Positions 7,159 through 16,465 of a stretch of 41,372 bases of DNA are shown piece after piece (the first letter of the stretch is position 1; every line of letters starts with the position of its first letter). Origin of the DNA: an uncultured Lachnospiraceae bacterium (GTDB lineage: Bacteria > Bacillota > Clostridia > Lachnospirales > Lachnospiraceae); contig CACXMK010000014.1 of assembly GCA_902768735.1 (NCBI GenBank), positions 1 to 41,372 of the forward strand. The letters are read 5' to 3'. The notes beneath the pieces were generated by a model. It saw only the letters and a list, made by a program, of their open reading frames with translations. It ran no database searches and was not told where the DNA came from. A program made the translations under genes and the position numbers.

Positions 7159-7377
7159 CGATCAAATCACCGGAAGAAACATCCTTAAAGAACCTGATCC
7201 CATCCACCTGCGACTCGGGGATCTTTTTCCGATCCGCATATTTCCTGCACAAAGCAGGTACACTGCAGCGGTTTCCCCAAATAACATCTCTGTCTGGATA
7301 TCCGCTTCCCTCGGTAATGATATAGCTCACCTCACCCGCCGCGAAATTCTTTCCGCGGTACAAAGTGTGGTTCCGGA
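7130..7377 (-). pseudogene. Remnant of a ROK-family sugar kinase/regulator
   Basis: Read on the minus strand from just after the lyase stop codon, about 75 residues resemble an internal part of ROK proteins: LYRGKNFAAGEVSYI corresponds to the GxxxAGExGHI region, then an IWG....SVPALCRKYA helix and a stretch ending GDLIAEEC. Both the N-terminal ATP-binding DxGxT region and the C-terminal half are missing. A TTG at 7361-7363 opens the frame, but there is no ribosome site and the lyase stop abuts it. I read it as the decayed 3' neighbour of the lyase gene. The identification rests on motif memory, not a search. If right, the locus once carried a kinase, or ROK regulator, that is now lost. Confidence 0.5.
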
Positions 7378-9792
7378 TTACAGCGTCTGCTCCGTCCTCG
7401 CAATGATGTCATCCTGTGTCGCCCTGGACAGAACGTTAAAGAACGCACTGTATCCTGCAACGCGGACGATCAGGTCTTTATGCCGCTCCGGATGCGCCTG
7501 TGCATCCAGCAGCGTCGCGCGGTCCACGATGTTGTACTGCACATGGTATCCGTGCAGGCGGTGGAAGAAGGTGGCGATCAGCATCTCGAGTTTTTTCTTA
7601 TTCTCCTCTGTGGAGAGCATCTGCGGAGTCATCTTCTGGTTCAGCAGAACGCCGCCGGTGATCTTCTCCGTGCGGAGCTTGGAAACTGTCTTAAAGACTG
7701 CTGTAGGGCCATTCTTGTCACAGTTATGCGCTGGGCTGCAGCCTTCTGCCAGCGGTTCGCGCGCCTTTCTGCCATCCGGCGTCGCCATGGTTCCCATGCC
7801 CTGCCCGACGTTCGCGCTGATCGAGGAGGTCCCGCCATAGCGGATCCCGCCGATCGGTCCGCGCATGTTCCTGGTATTCGGGTAATGTGTGATCTCGTCG
7901 AGATAGGAATCGTAGGCATCCACCACCAACTGGTCGACGTAATCGTCGTCGTTTCCGTATTTTGGCGCCTCATCCTCCAGCATCTGGCGGATCTTCCGGT
8001 TCTCGGGAGAAGTATAATTGTCCAGGATCGCGTCCCAAAGCTGGGCAGGTGTGATCCTCTTTTCCTCGTACACGAGCTTCTTGATCGCAGCCAGCGAATC
8101 TGCCATATTGGCGATCCCGACCTGAAGGGCCGAGATGTAGTCGTAGACCGCGCCGCCCTCCTTGATCGTCTTGCCCCTGCCGATGCAGTCGTCTGTCAGC
8201 GCGGAGCAGAGGATATCGGGCACGTCGCGCTCGGAAGCAAGGTCGACCGCGTTCTCGATGATCACGCTGTACTTCGTCATCTCGCGGATCGTGCGGTCCC
8301 ATGCGTCGAAGAGCTGGTCATAGGACGTCCAGTCCTTGAAATACCCGTATCCCTTGGTAAAGCGCTTCCCGCTGGTCAGATCGACGCCGTCGTTCATGGC
8401 GCAGAGCAGAATGCGGGGGAAGTTGATGTAGCTCATTCCCGTGCAGCGATAGCCCCACTTGCCGGGTACAGCCGTCTCGACGCAGCCGATCGCGCTATAG
8501 TCATACGCGTCATCCTCCGCAACGCCCCAGCTGATGAACGAGGGGATAATGATCTCGTCATTGTTGAACGCGGGCATGCCAAATCCCAGCTTCATGACTT
8601 CGATGCACTCGTCGTAAAACTTCTTGTCGATGCCGTGGTGCCAGCGCACGGTAAGGTTGGGCTGCGTTAGGCGCGTCTGCGCCACCGACTGCAGCACGAG
8701 CCAGGAGAGGCTGTTCACCGCGTCCTTCTTGTCCCTGGTCTGTCCGCCGATGGTCACGTTCTGGTACATCGGGCTTCCCGCGCTCGAGAAGGTGTGCGCC
8801 TGCGAACGGATCTTGTTGATGGTAAGGCTCTTGATCCAGAGGCAGGTCAGCAATTCCATCGCCTCTTCCTTCGTGATCCGGCCCTCCGCCATATCTTTGT
8901 CAAAATACGGATACATATACTGATCGAACCTACCGTAAGAGAGCGAATGCCCGTTGGATTCGATCTGCAGGATCAGCTGGATGAACCATACCGCCTGTAC
9001 GGCTTCACGGAAAGTCTCAGCAGGCTCATAGGGAACTTTCTCGCAGATGCGGGCCATCTCTTCGAGCTCTGCTTTGCGTGCGGGATCCGCTGTCTTTTCT
9101 GCCATCTCCGCAGCCAGTGCGCTGTAGCGCGCAGCAAACCTGCGCACGGCGCCAATCACCGTCAGGACCGCTTTATAGAATACGTTCTTGTCGAGTGCTT
9201 TCGGCACTGTCAGATCCAGGCCTGCCTTCAGCTCAAGGACTCTCTTCTCATATCCTTTCAGGCCTTCTTTGAGCATTCTTCCGTAATTCACCGCGATGTG
9301 GGCATCACCGGCGTTCAGCTTCCCTTCCATTCCGAAGACACCTGTCTCCATAAAGACACTGACTTCTTCGGGAATCAGTGCATCACCGCGCGCGCGGAGG
9401 TTGTTGTTCTCCCAAAACGGCGCGATCTCACGCAGCTGCTCTTTCGTTTCTTCTGTGATATAAAAGACGTCTCCGTCTCTCTTCTCAAACAGATCCAGCT
9501 CGTCGATCACAAACTTCATCGTGTATTCCGGGAAGATCGGGGCGTTCTTGTTCTTCTGCGCCTGGTTTCCGGCGAGAAGTGTCCTGTCCTCGATATAGAT
9601 CGACATGTTGTCCAGGATGTGCTCCAGCATGAGTGCACGCATCATCACTCTGGGCTGGTGTCTGTTAGCCTTATACACTTCCGTCGCAAGCACGGCGCGC
9701 TCTGCGTCAATATAAGGCTTCTCGTCCAGGACTTCCTCCCGGAACGCCTGCATCCTCTGTGTGAGTGCCCCGAAGTGCTCTTTGTTTTCCAT
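7378..9792 (-). CDS. Glycyl radical enzyme, YbiW-like (candidate 1,5-anhydroglucitol-6-phosphate lyase)
   Basis: This 804-residue protein is a glycyl radical enzyme. The radical Gly is in VRVAGYSAFF at residue 780, 25 from the C-terminus, and the active-site thiyl Cys437 with Glu439 is in AIGCVETAVPGKWGYRC. It is not pyruvate formate-lyase, which has adjacent Cys-Cys. Many stretches match E. coli YbiW as I recall it: IQLILQIESNGHS, AGSPMYQNVTIGGQ, FGMPAFNNDEI, GKWGYRCTGMSYINF, APKYGNDDD and TSSISANV. YbiW has been reported to open 1,5-anhydroglucitol-6-phosphate to 1-deoxyfructose-6-phosphate, which an FSA aldolase then splits. A glycerol- or propanediol-dehydratase-like role is the alternative. 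AAAGGAG precedes the ATG. The gene diverges from deoR; the activase converges on it. It needs anaerobic conditions. Confidence 0.93.
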   Translation of the reverse strand: MENKEHFGALTQRMQAFREEVLDEKPYIDAERAVLATEVYKANRHQPRVMMRALMLEHILDNMSIYIEDRTLLAGNQAQKNKNAPIFPEYTMKFVIDELDLFEKRDGDVFYITEETKEQLREIAPFWENNNLRARGDALIPEEVSVFMETGVFGMEGKLNAGDAHIAVNYGRMLKEGLKGYEKRVLELKAGLDLTVPKALDKNVFYKAVLTVIGAVRRFAARYSALAAEMAEKTADPARKAELEEMARICEKVPYEPAETFREAVQAVWFIQLILQIESNGHSLSYGRFDQYMYPYFDKDMAEGRITKEEAMELLTCLWIKSLTINKIRSQAHTFSSAGSPMYQNVTIGGQTRDKKDAVNSLSWLVLQSVAQTRLTQPNLTVRWHHGIDKKFYDECIEVMKLGFGMPAFNNDEIIIPSFISWGVAEDDAYDYSAIGCVETAVPGKWGYRCTGMSYINFPRILLCAMNDGVDLTSGKRFTKGYGYFKDWTSYDQLFDAWDRTIREMTKYSVIIENAVDLASERDVPDILCSALTDDCIGRGKTIKEGGAVYDYISALQVGIANMADSLAAIKKLVYEEKRITPAQLWDAILDNYTSPENRKIRQMLEDEAPKYGNDDDYVDQLVVDAYDSYLDEITHYPNTRNMRGPIGGIRYGGTSSISANVGQGMGTMATPDGRKAREPLAEGCSPAHNCDKNGPTAVFKTVSKLRTEKITGGVLLNQKMTPQMLSTEENKKKLEMLIATFFHRLHGYHVQYNIVDRATLLDAQAHPERHKDLIVRVAGYSAFFNVLSRATQDDIIARTEQTL

Positions 9793-9897
9793 AGTGTCTC
9801 CTTTCGGTTTTCAGAAGCCGTATGCTCCTTGCTCTATTTTGACCTAATCCATTTTTGTTGGTTTCATACATAATTATTAAATGTTTCATTCGAATAA

Positions 9898-9926
9898 ATC
9901 CTAGCATCTTCTTCCCGCGATGTCAA
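9898..9926 (-). promoter_or_regulatory. Candidate promoter of the glycyl radical enzyme gene
   Basis: On the minus strand TTGACA (9926-9921) and TAGGAT (9903-9898) are spaced by 17 bases. Just downstream lies TTTCATTCGAATAA (about 9884-9897), whose TTTCATTCG start equals that of operator O2, so a variant half-site may sit over the start of transcription. Confidence 0.5.
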
Positions 9927-9983
9927 GCAAAAATGCACTAAGATAAGTGTAAAACATTTATTATCAAACAAATATTAGTTACG

Positions 9984-10005
9984 TTCGTAATCCAATATTG
10001 ACGAA
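9984..10005. promoter_or_regulatory. Candidate operator O3 upstream of deoR
   Basis: TTCGTAA (9984-9990) and TGACGAA (9999-10005) repeat the half-sites of O1 and O2 with one mismatch, but with an 8-base spacer instead of 14. The left half also forms a small palindrome, TTACG-TT-CGTAA. The site overlaps the -35 element of the deoR promoter, which fits autoregulation. Confidence 0.55.
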
Positions 10006-10026
10006 ATCGCTTTTTTTCTCTAGAAT
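9998..10026 (+). promoter_or_regulatory. Promoter of the deoR gene
   Basis: TTGACG (9998-10003) and TAGAAT (10021-10026) are separated by 17 bases, about 40 bases upstream of the ATG. Confidence 0.65.
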
Positions 10027-10067
10027 GAAACCGTAGTGAGTGACATCGAAAGGGGTTACAGAAAGCC

Positions 10068-10814
10068 ATGAAAGACCGCTCAAACGCGATATTAGCACTG
10101 CTTACAAAGCACGAAAAAATAGAAGTCGCCAAGCTCTCGGAAGAACTCGGCGTATCACAGGTCACGATCCGCAAGGATCTGGACAAGCTCATGTCCATGA
10201 ATCTGGTCATCCGGGAACATGGCTATGCCATGCTCAACAGCCCGGATGATGTAGCAGGACGTCTCGCATTCCATTATGAGGAGAAAAAGAAGATCGCCGA
10301 ACGGGCCGCTGAGCTTGTCGGAGACGGCGATACTATTATGATCGAAAGCGGGAGCTGCTGCGCTCTTCTTGCCCTCGCGCTCACGGAAACGAAGAAGAAT
10401 GTGACGATCATCACAAACAGCGCTTTCATTGCCGATTACATTCGTAAGAAAACAGATTTCCAGATCATTCTCCTCGGCGGGATCTATCAGCACGACTCCC
10501 AGTGCATGGTCGGCCCCATGGTCCGGGATGGCGCGGCGAACTTCAATGTGAAATATTTCTTCGTGGGGGCAGATGGCTTCACCGCGAGAGCAGGATTCAC
10601 CAACAAAGACCAGATGCGTGCACAGGCTGTGCGGGACATGGCGGAATCCGCGGAAACGGTCGTCGTGCTGACAGAGAGCTCCAAGCTGGGCGCGCACGGA
10701 ACGGTCTCCATGAACCTTCGCGGAAAGAAGCTCACACTCATCACGGATCAGCAGGCTTCGCAGGAGTATCTCGAGATCCTGAAAGAGAAAGGGATTGACG
10801 TCGTGCTGGCATGA
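10068..10814 (+). CDS. DeoR-family sugar-phosphate-responsive transcriptional regulator
   Basis: The 248-residue protein has an N-terminal winged helix-turn-helix of DeoR type (residues 1-57, with KLSEELGVSQVTIRKDL as the recognition region) and a C-terminal DeoRC sensor domain. Sensor signatures are GDTIMIESGS near 85, ITNSAFIADY near 119, LGGIYQ and FFVGADGFTARAGFTNKD near 165-180. The family usually represses sugar catabolic genes until a phosphorylated sugar binds. It diverges from the glycyl radical enzyme, and TTCGTAA half-sites lie in front of both itself and the aldolase/transporter promoters, so it is the probable local repressor. AAAGGGG lies somewhat far upstream of the ATG. A strong terminator follows. 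Confidence 0.93.
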   Translation: MKDRSNAILALLTKHEKIEVAKLSEELGVSQVTIRKDLDKLMSMNLVIREHGYAMLNSPDDVAGRLAFHYEEKKKIAERAAELVGDGDTIMIESGSCCALLALALTETKKNVTIITNSAFIADYIRKKTDFQIILLGGIYQHDSQCMVGPMVRDGAANFNVKYFFVGADGFTARAGFTNKDQMRAQAVRDMAESAETVVVLTESSKLGAHGTVSMNLRGKKLTLITDQQASQEYLEILKEKGIDVVLA

Positions 10815-10952
10815 GGCAGTGTTGTGGCCTGCCGTCTCTGGTTGGCGGGCGGATCCAACTTGCTTTATATCATTTTGGAGCTGTAGCCTCTGGGTAATTC
10901 TAGGGCAGATTCTATTATGATTTCTGAGATGGGATCTGCCTGCTATTTGGAG

Positions 10953-11002
10953 GTGCATCAACTTTTAGGGAAAACCTGATTTGTTGATGCACTCTTTTTT
11001 TT
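10953..11002 (+). terminator. Rho-independent terminator of deoR
   Basis: GTGCATCAAC and GTTGATGCAC form a perfect 10-base stem around a 20-base loop, followed by TCTTTTTTTT. It lies about 140 bases after the deoR stop. Confidence 0.88.
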
Positions 11003-11170
11003 AATCCTTACGGCCCCATCTCCCCATAATTGAGTTTGGAGCTGCCCGCAGCTCCAGCTACCCTCCGCCCCATCTGCCCGCAGCTCCATCGGCCCATCAA
11101 ACCGTAGCCCCACCTTCCAACCATGCCTACAATGCCAACACCCCCACCACCCTTCCCAATAAAACAATAA

Positions 11171-11210
11171 CTGCCGCACCAAGAAAATATCCCTGGTGCG
11201 GCAGTTTATT
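11171..11210. terminator. Terminator downstream of guaA
   Basis: CTGCCGCACC (11171-11180) and GGTGCGGCAG (11195-11204) form a perfect 10-base stem. On the minus strand it is followed by TTATTGTTTTATT, placing it as the end of the guaA transcript; T's on the other side make it potentially bidirectional. Confidence 0.85.
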
Positions 11211-11230
11211 GCGTTAATTGAATTCATTCG

Positions 11231-12796
11231 TCATTCCAGCTCGATCGTCCCCGGCGGCTTGCTCGTCAGGTCATACAGTACGCGGTTGACGCCCTTCACC
11301 TCGCCAATGATGCGGTTCATGCAGGTCTGCAGCACGCTCCACGGGATCTCCGCCGCTTCCGCAGTCATGAAGTCGTCGGTGATCACGCCCCTGAGCGCCA
11401 CTGCATAGTCATAGGTCCTTCCGTCGCCCATGACGCCAACAGATCGCATGTTGGTCAATGCGGCAAAAAACTGCCCTTTCCCGGTATCGATGCCGCCCTT
11501 CTCCAGTTCCTCCCTGAAGATCGCATCCGACTCCTGCACGATCCTGACCTTCTCAGCAGTGACGTCGCCCACGATCCGTACGCCCAGTCCCGGGCCCGGG
11601 AACGGCTGCCGGAAGACCAGATGGCGGGGCAGGCCGAGCTCCAGCCCTGTCTGCCTCACTTCATCCTTAAAGAGCAATCTGAGAGGCTCCACGATCTCTT
11701 TGAAATCCACATGCTCCGGAAGGCCGCCGACATTGTGATGCGACTTGATCACGGCGCCGCCGCTTCCTGTACCGCTCTCCACCACATCGGGATAGATCGT
11801 TCCCTGCGCCAGGAAATCGACCTCTCCGATCTTCTTCGCCTCTTCCTCAAAGACGCTGATGAATTCGGCGCCGATGATCTTTCTCTTCATCTCCGGATCC
11901 GTGATGCCCGCCAGCTTAATATAGAATCTCTCCTGCGCGTTCACACGGACAAAATTCAGCTCGAACGGACCTTCCGCTCCAAAGACCGCCTCGACCTCAT
12001 CCCCCTCGTTCTTACGAAGAAGACCGTGATCGACAAAGACGCACGTCAGCTGCTTTCCAACTGCGCGCGACAGGAGCGCCGCCGCGACAGAGGAATCCAC
12101 GCCGCCCGACAGTCCCAGAAGGACTTTGCCGTCTCCAATGCGCTCCCGGAGCTCGCTCACCGTCGTCTCGACAAACGAAGACATCTTCCAGCTTCCGCTG
12201 CAGCCGCAGACATCCATGACGAAATTGCGCAGGAGCTGCTTTCCAAACGGCGTGTGCACAACTTCCGGATGGAACTGCACCGCGTAGAGCCTGCTGCCCG
12301 ACAGTTCCATTGCCGCCACGGGACAGTGATCTGTATGTGCGGTGACCTTAAACCCCCTCGGAGGCACCGCAATGTAATCCGTGTGGCTCATCCAGCAGGA
12401 GGATTCCCGCGCAGCGTCCACCGCGATCCCCTCAAAGAGCCTGGATCCCGTTCCTGCCCCATCCAGCACGATCTCTGTGTGGCCGTACTCGCTCACAGGT
12501 GCCGTCGCCACTTTTCCGCCAAGTTTATAGGCCATGAGCTGCGAGCCGTAGCAGATCCCGAGCACCGGAATGCCCAGGCCGAACAAAGCGGGATCGCAGG
12601 TCGGCGAATCCGCCGCGTAGACACTGTTCGGACCACCCGTGAGGATAATGCCCCTGGGCCTCATCGCCAGGATCTCCGCCGGCGTCTTCGTATAGGGATG
12701 GATCTCGCAATACACGTTGCATTCCCTGACCCTTCTCGCGATCAGCTGCTTATACTGGCCGCCGAAGTCCAGGACGATGATGAGTTCTCTGTCCAT
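11231..12796 (-). CDS. guaA: GMP synthase (glutamine-hydrolysing)
   Basis: The 521-residue enzyme converts XMP to GMP with ATP and glutamine, the last step of guanine nucleotide synthesis. The N-terminal class I glutaminase has its Cys near residue 82 ([10 protein letters not shown]) and the His/Glu pair in QFHPEVVHT. The ATP-pyrophosphatase domain follows with its P-loop [16 protein letters not shown] near 225, and the GMP-synthase dimerisation domain ends [17 protein letters not shown]. An in-frame ATG eight codons upstream exists, but TGGAGG six bases before the ATG at 12796 supports the shorter start. It follows asnS on the same strand with a strong hairpin between, so it may have its own promoter. 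Length and motifs are normal. Confidence 0.97.
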   Translation of the reverse strand: MDRELIIVLDFGGQYKQLIARRVRECNVYCEIHPYTKTPAEILAMRPRGIILTGGPNSVYAADSPTCDPALFGLGIPVLGICYGSQLMAYKLGGKVATAPVSEYGHTEIVLDGAGTGSRLFEGIAVDAARESSCWMSHTDYIAVPPRGFKVTAHTDHCPVAAMELSGSRLYAVQFHPEVVHTPFGKQLLRNFVMDVCGCSGSWKMSSFVETTVSELRERIGDGKVLLGLSGGVDSSVAAALLSRAVGKQLTCVFVDHGLLRKNEGDEVEAVFGAEGPFELNFVRVNAQERFYIKLAGITDPEMKRKIIGAEFISVFEEEAKKIGEVDFLAQGTIYPDVVESGTGSGGAVIKSHHNVGGLPEHVDFKEIVEPLRLLFKDEVRQTGLELGLPRHLVFRQPFPGPGLGVRIVGDVTAEKVRIVQESDAIFREELEKGGIDTGKGQFFAALTNMRSVGVMGDGRTYDYAVALRGVITDDFMTAEAAEIPWSVLQTCMNRIIGEVKGVNRVLYDLTSKPPGTIELE

Positions 12797-12852
12797 TCTT
12801 ACCTCCATTTCGAAGCGCATCGCGCCAAAACAGCGCCGCCCCGATGTATACG

Positions 12853-12901
12853 AAAAGGGCGGCCCGCCGTCCGTTCCATGAACGGCCGGCGCGGCAGCCC
12901 T
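12853..12901. terminator. Long GC-rich hairpin downstream of asnS
   Basis: GGGCGGCCCGCCG..CCGTTC pairs with GAACGG..CGGCGCGGCAGCCC around a CAT loop. On the minus strand a CCCTTTTCG tail follows, consistent with termination of asnS before guaA. Confidence 0.75.
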
Positions 12902-12914
12902 CTTTGGCTAAAAA

Positions 12915-14318
<1,404 letters not shown>

Positions 14319-14334
14319 GCTGCTCTCCTTTTAC

Positions 14335-14402
14335 TGCGCGGCTTCTGCCGCGTCTTTTTTTATTTTTGCTCACGTTTCAGCGCGGCTTCTGCCGCGCTGA
14401 AC
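14335..14402. repeat. Paired GC-rich hairpins between lipoprotein gene and asnS
   Basis: Two stems share GCGCGGCTTCTGCCGCG: the first at 14336-14353, followed by a plus-strand T run, and the second at 14378-14402 flanked by TTCAG/CTGAA. In the minus direction no T run follows the second stem, so it may act as a processing or attenuation structure rather than a full terminator. Confidence 0.6.
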
Positions 14403-14414
14403 GGGTGCTTTCTT

Positions 14415-15641
14415 TTACTGTGCGGCTTCCTCTGCAGTCGCGCTTTCGCTTGCATCTTCAGCTGCGGGAGCCACCACGTTGGCCTTACCCTTGAGGAACT
14501 CAAGGATCTTCTGTCTGTCGAGGACCTCTCTGTAAGCCTCTACGTCCTCTTTGGGAACGTCAGATACGGAGGTGTATCCGCTTGCGCTGTTCACGGCCGT
14601 CTCCAGTTCCGCCTGGAACTGATCGTCGGTCATGCTCAGGCCTTCCTTGTCGCCGATCGCCTTGAGGATGATGATCCTCTGGACACTCTCCTCCGCCATT
14701 GCACGGATATCATCCAGATAGGTCTCCTCTGTGGAACCGTAAGCGAGCTGCATCAGCGTCTTGAGGTCAATGCCGTACTGCATGCCATAGCTCGTCAGTT
14801 CCTGCGTCATCGTCTCGCTGACCCTTTGAACCATGGCCTCCGGAATCTCCTTCTTGAAGGAGGACTTCTCCATCAGCGTGCTCTTGATCGCTTCCTCGAG
14901 CCTCTGTGTATACTGGCTCTCGTTGTTCTCGATCAGGTAATTTCTCACATAGGCGCGGAAATCAGAGACCGTGGAAACAAGGTTTCCGAAATCATCTGTG
15001 ATACCCAGTGATACCACAAAATCATCCGTCAGGTCCGGAACGACATACTCCTTGATCGCATTGATCGTGACGTCAAATTCCGCGGCGACGCCCGCTTTCG
15101 TTGTGTCGCTGTAGTCTTCCGGGAAAGTAAGTGACAGCGTCACAGTCTCGCCGACTTCGTGGCCGATCAGTCCGTCTTCAAAACCGGCGATAAAGCTTCC
15201 GGAACCGATCGTCAGATCGTAATCCGAGTCGGTGCCGCCGTCAAACTCTACGCCGTCGATCTTCCCGACATAATCGATATTGGCAGTATCCCCTTCCTGT
15301 ACTACGGATCTGCCTTTGATCTCCTGGAGTTCTTTCTTTGCTTCCCTCTGTCTGTCGATCAGGCTCTCTACTTCCTCGTCCGTCACTTCCGCGGCGGGCT
15401 CCACCTCTACGGTAAGGGATGCATAATCTGCCGGAAGCTCCACGAAATCGGCCGCAGTGATCCCTGTGAGATACGCTGTGGGATCCGTCTGCCACTCATA
15501 TTCCGCTGCGACCTCTGCCTCCTGCGTTGTCGCCACAGCAGCTGCCTCTTCCGTAGTGGTACTTGTGGTTGTGCCGCCGCATCCTGCCAGTACCAAGACC
15601 GCCGCCGCAGTCATCATTGCCGCAAAGATTCTCTTGTTCAT
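14415..15641 (-). CDS. Exported trigger-factor-like peptidyl-prolyl isomerase lipoprotein
   Basis: The 408-residue protein begins with a lipoprotein signal peptide: positive MNKR, a hydrophobic stretch and the lipobox LAGC with Cys21. A Thr/Ala/Glu-rich linker follows to about residue 50. Residues 80-200 resemble the middle of trigger factor: a helical VTDEEVESLIDRQR segment, then an FKBP-type isomerase domain (EGDTANIDYVGKIDG, GSGSFIAGFEDGLIGH, FPEDY). Residues 205-390 resemble the trigger factor C-terminal chaperone arm. The ribosome-binding N-terminal domain is replaced by the lipoprotein leader. It probably works outside the membrane as a folding helper, analogous in place to PrsA. The Ala/Glu-rich tail is low-complexity. 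Its ribosome site is weak (AAAGGC). Confidence 0.87.
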   Translation of the reverse strand: MNKRIFAAMMTAAAVLVLAGCGGTTTSTTTEEAAAVATTQEAEVAAEYEWQTDPTAYLTGITAADFVELPADYASLTVEVEPAAEVTDEEVESLIDRQREAKKELQEIKGRSVVQEGDTANIDYVGKIDGVEFDGGTDSDYDLTIGSGSFIAGFEDGLIGHEVGETVTLSLTFPEDYSDTTKAGVAAEFDVTINAIKEYVVPDLTDDFVVSLGITDDFGNLVSTVSDFRAYVRNYLIENNESQYTQRLEEAIKSTLMEKSSFKKEIPEAMVQRVSETMTQELTSYGMQYGIDLKTLMQLAYGSTEETYLDDIRAMAEESVQRIIILKAIGDKEGLSMTDDQFQAELETAVNSASGYTSVSDVPKEDVEAYREVLDRQKILEFLKGKANVVAPAAEDASESATAEEAAQ

Positions 15642-15873
15642 AACTGTTTTGCCTTTCTGTTTATGCTATTTTTTAAAAAAACCTGAAAATAACTAATACA
15701 GTTTAGCACAACCTTAAGATTCTTAAAAGATATAGCCGCGTAAAAACATTAACTTTTCGGTAAATTATCTGTAAAAACCGCAGATTTTTGTTGTTCCTTC
15801 TTTCATTCGCTTGTTGCCATGCCCCTCATTCAATGATAAAATGCTTAGTAGCGTATTTGAGGAGGGTTCTGTT

Positions 15874-16350
15874 TTGAAAACAAGTACTATCGTTTTATTA
15901 GTGATCTTATTGATTCTGATCGGTGTTCTGGTCGCTCTTTACTTTTTCGGAAAGCGCATGCAGAAGAAGCAGGAAGAGCAGAATGCACAGGTCCAGGCCA
16001 ACAAACAGCCGTATGTTATCATGGCCGTCGATAAGAAAAAACTTAAGCTCAAGGAATCCGGACTCCCTGCGGAAGTGATCGCGAACACCCCGTGGTATGC
16101 ACGCCGCGCGAAGGTCCCGGTCGTAAAAGCTAAGATCGGAAACAGGTTCATGAATCTGATCGCAGACGAGAACGTCTTTGACCTGATCCCGATCAACAAG
16201 CAGGTGAAAGCCATGATCAGCGGCATCTACATCGTGGAAGTCAAGGGAATGCGCGGCCAGAGGCTCGTCTCCGACAACCCGGTCAAGAAGAACTGGTTCC
16301 GCAGACAGATGGACAAGATCAAGGAAAAGGCAGGCGCCAAGCCCGTTTAA
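15874..16350 (+). CDS. Small membrane-anchored protein of unknown function
   Basis: I place the start at the TTG at 15874, seven bases after GAGGAGGG; the frame stays open upstream to an ATG at 15811, but that has no ribosome site. The 158-residue product has one N-terminal membrane helix (about residues 4-24, IVLLVILLILIGVLVALYFF), a basic/Gln-rich linker and a soluble domain of about 100 residues. That domain holds ESGLPAEVIANTPWYARRAK, a KAKIGNRFMNLIADE core and a basic tail. The N-terminus is probably outside and the domain cytoplasmic. I do not recognise a named family. It diverges from the trigger-factor-like gene and ends in its own terminator. Confidence 0.8.
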   Translation: MKTSTIVLLVILLILIGVLVALYFFGKRMQKKQEEQNAQVQANKQPYVIMAVDKKKLKLKESGLPAEVIANTPWYARRAKVPVVKAKIGNRFMNLIADENVFDLIPINKQVKAMISGIYIVEVKGMRGQRLVSDNPVKKNWFRRQMDKIKEKAGAKPV

Positions 16351-16429
16351 CAGCTAAGCTCAACTTGAGCCAAAAGGACAGCGGCATATCACAGACCCTT
16401 TGGTCCACTTTAAAAATTGCATAGTTTAA

Positions 16430-16455
16430 GGCCGGCTGTACAGCCGGCCTTTTTT
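16430..16455 (+). terminator. Rho-independent terminator after the small membrane protein
   Basis: GGCCGGCTGTACAGCCGGCC is a perfect hairpin followed by TTTTTT on the plus strand. Confidence 0.93.
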
Positions 16456-16465
16456 CATGTCTGGA

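Larger units (their letters stand above)
10815..11230. other. Non-coding spacer between deoR and guaA
   Basis: The spacer holds the deoR terminator and the guaA terminator and, between them (about 11005-11160), an odd plus-strand pyrimidine-rich stretch. That stretch has repeated CTGCCCGCAGCTCCA (twice) and CCCCATCT words and no ribosome site. The minus-strand open frame across it is Trp/Gly-rich, crosses both terminators and is unlikely to be a gene. Confidence 0.6.

Noticed and set aside
10958-11227. Minus-strand 89-codon open frame between deoR and guaA
   Set aside because: It crosses two terminator hairpins, has an odd Trp/Gly-rich composition and no ribosome site.
12797-12820. Longer GuaA start eight codons upstream
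   Set aside because: There is no ribosome site before it, whereas TGGAGG precedes the ATG at 12796, which also matches the usual N-terminus.
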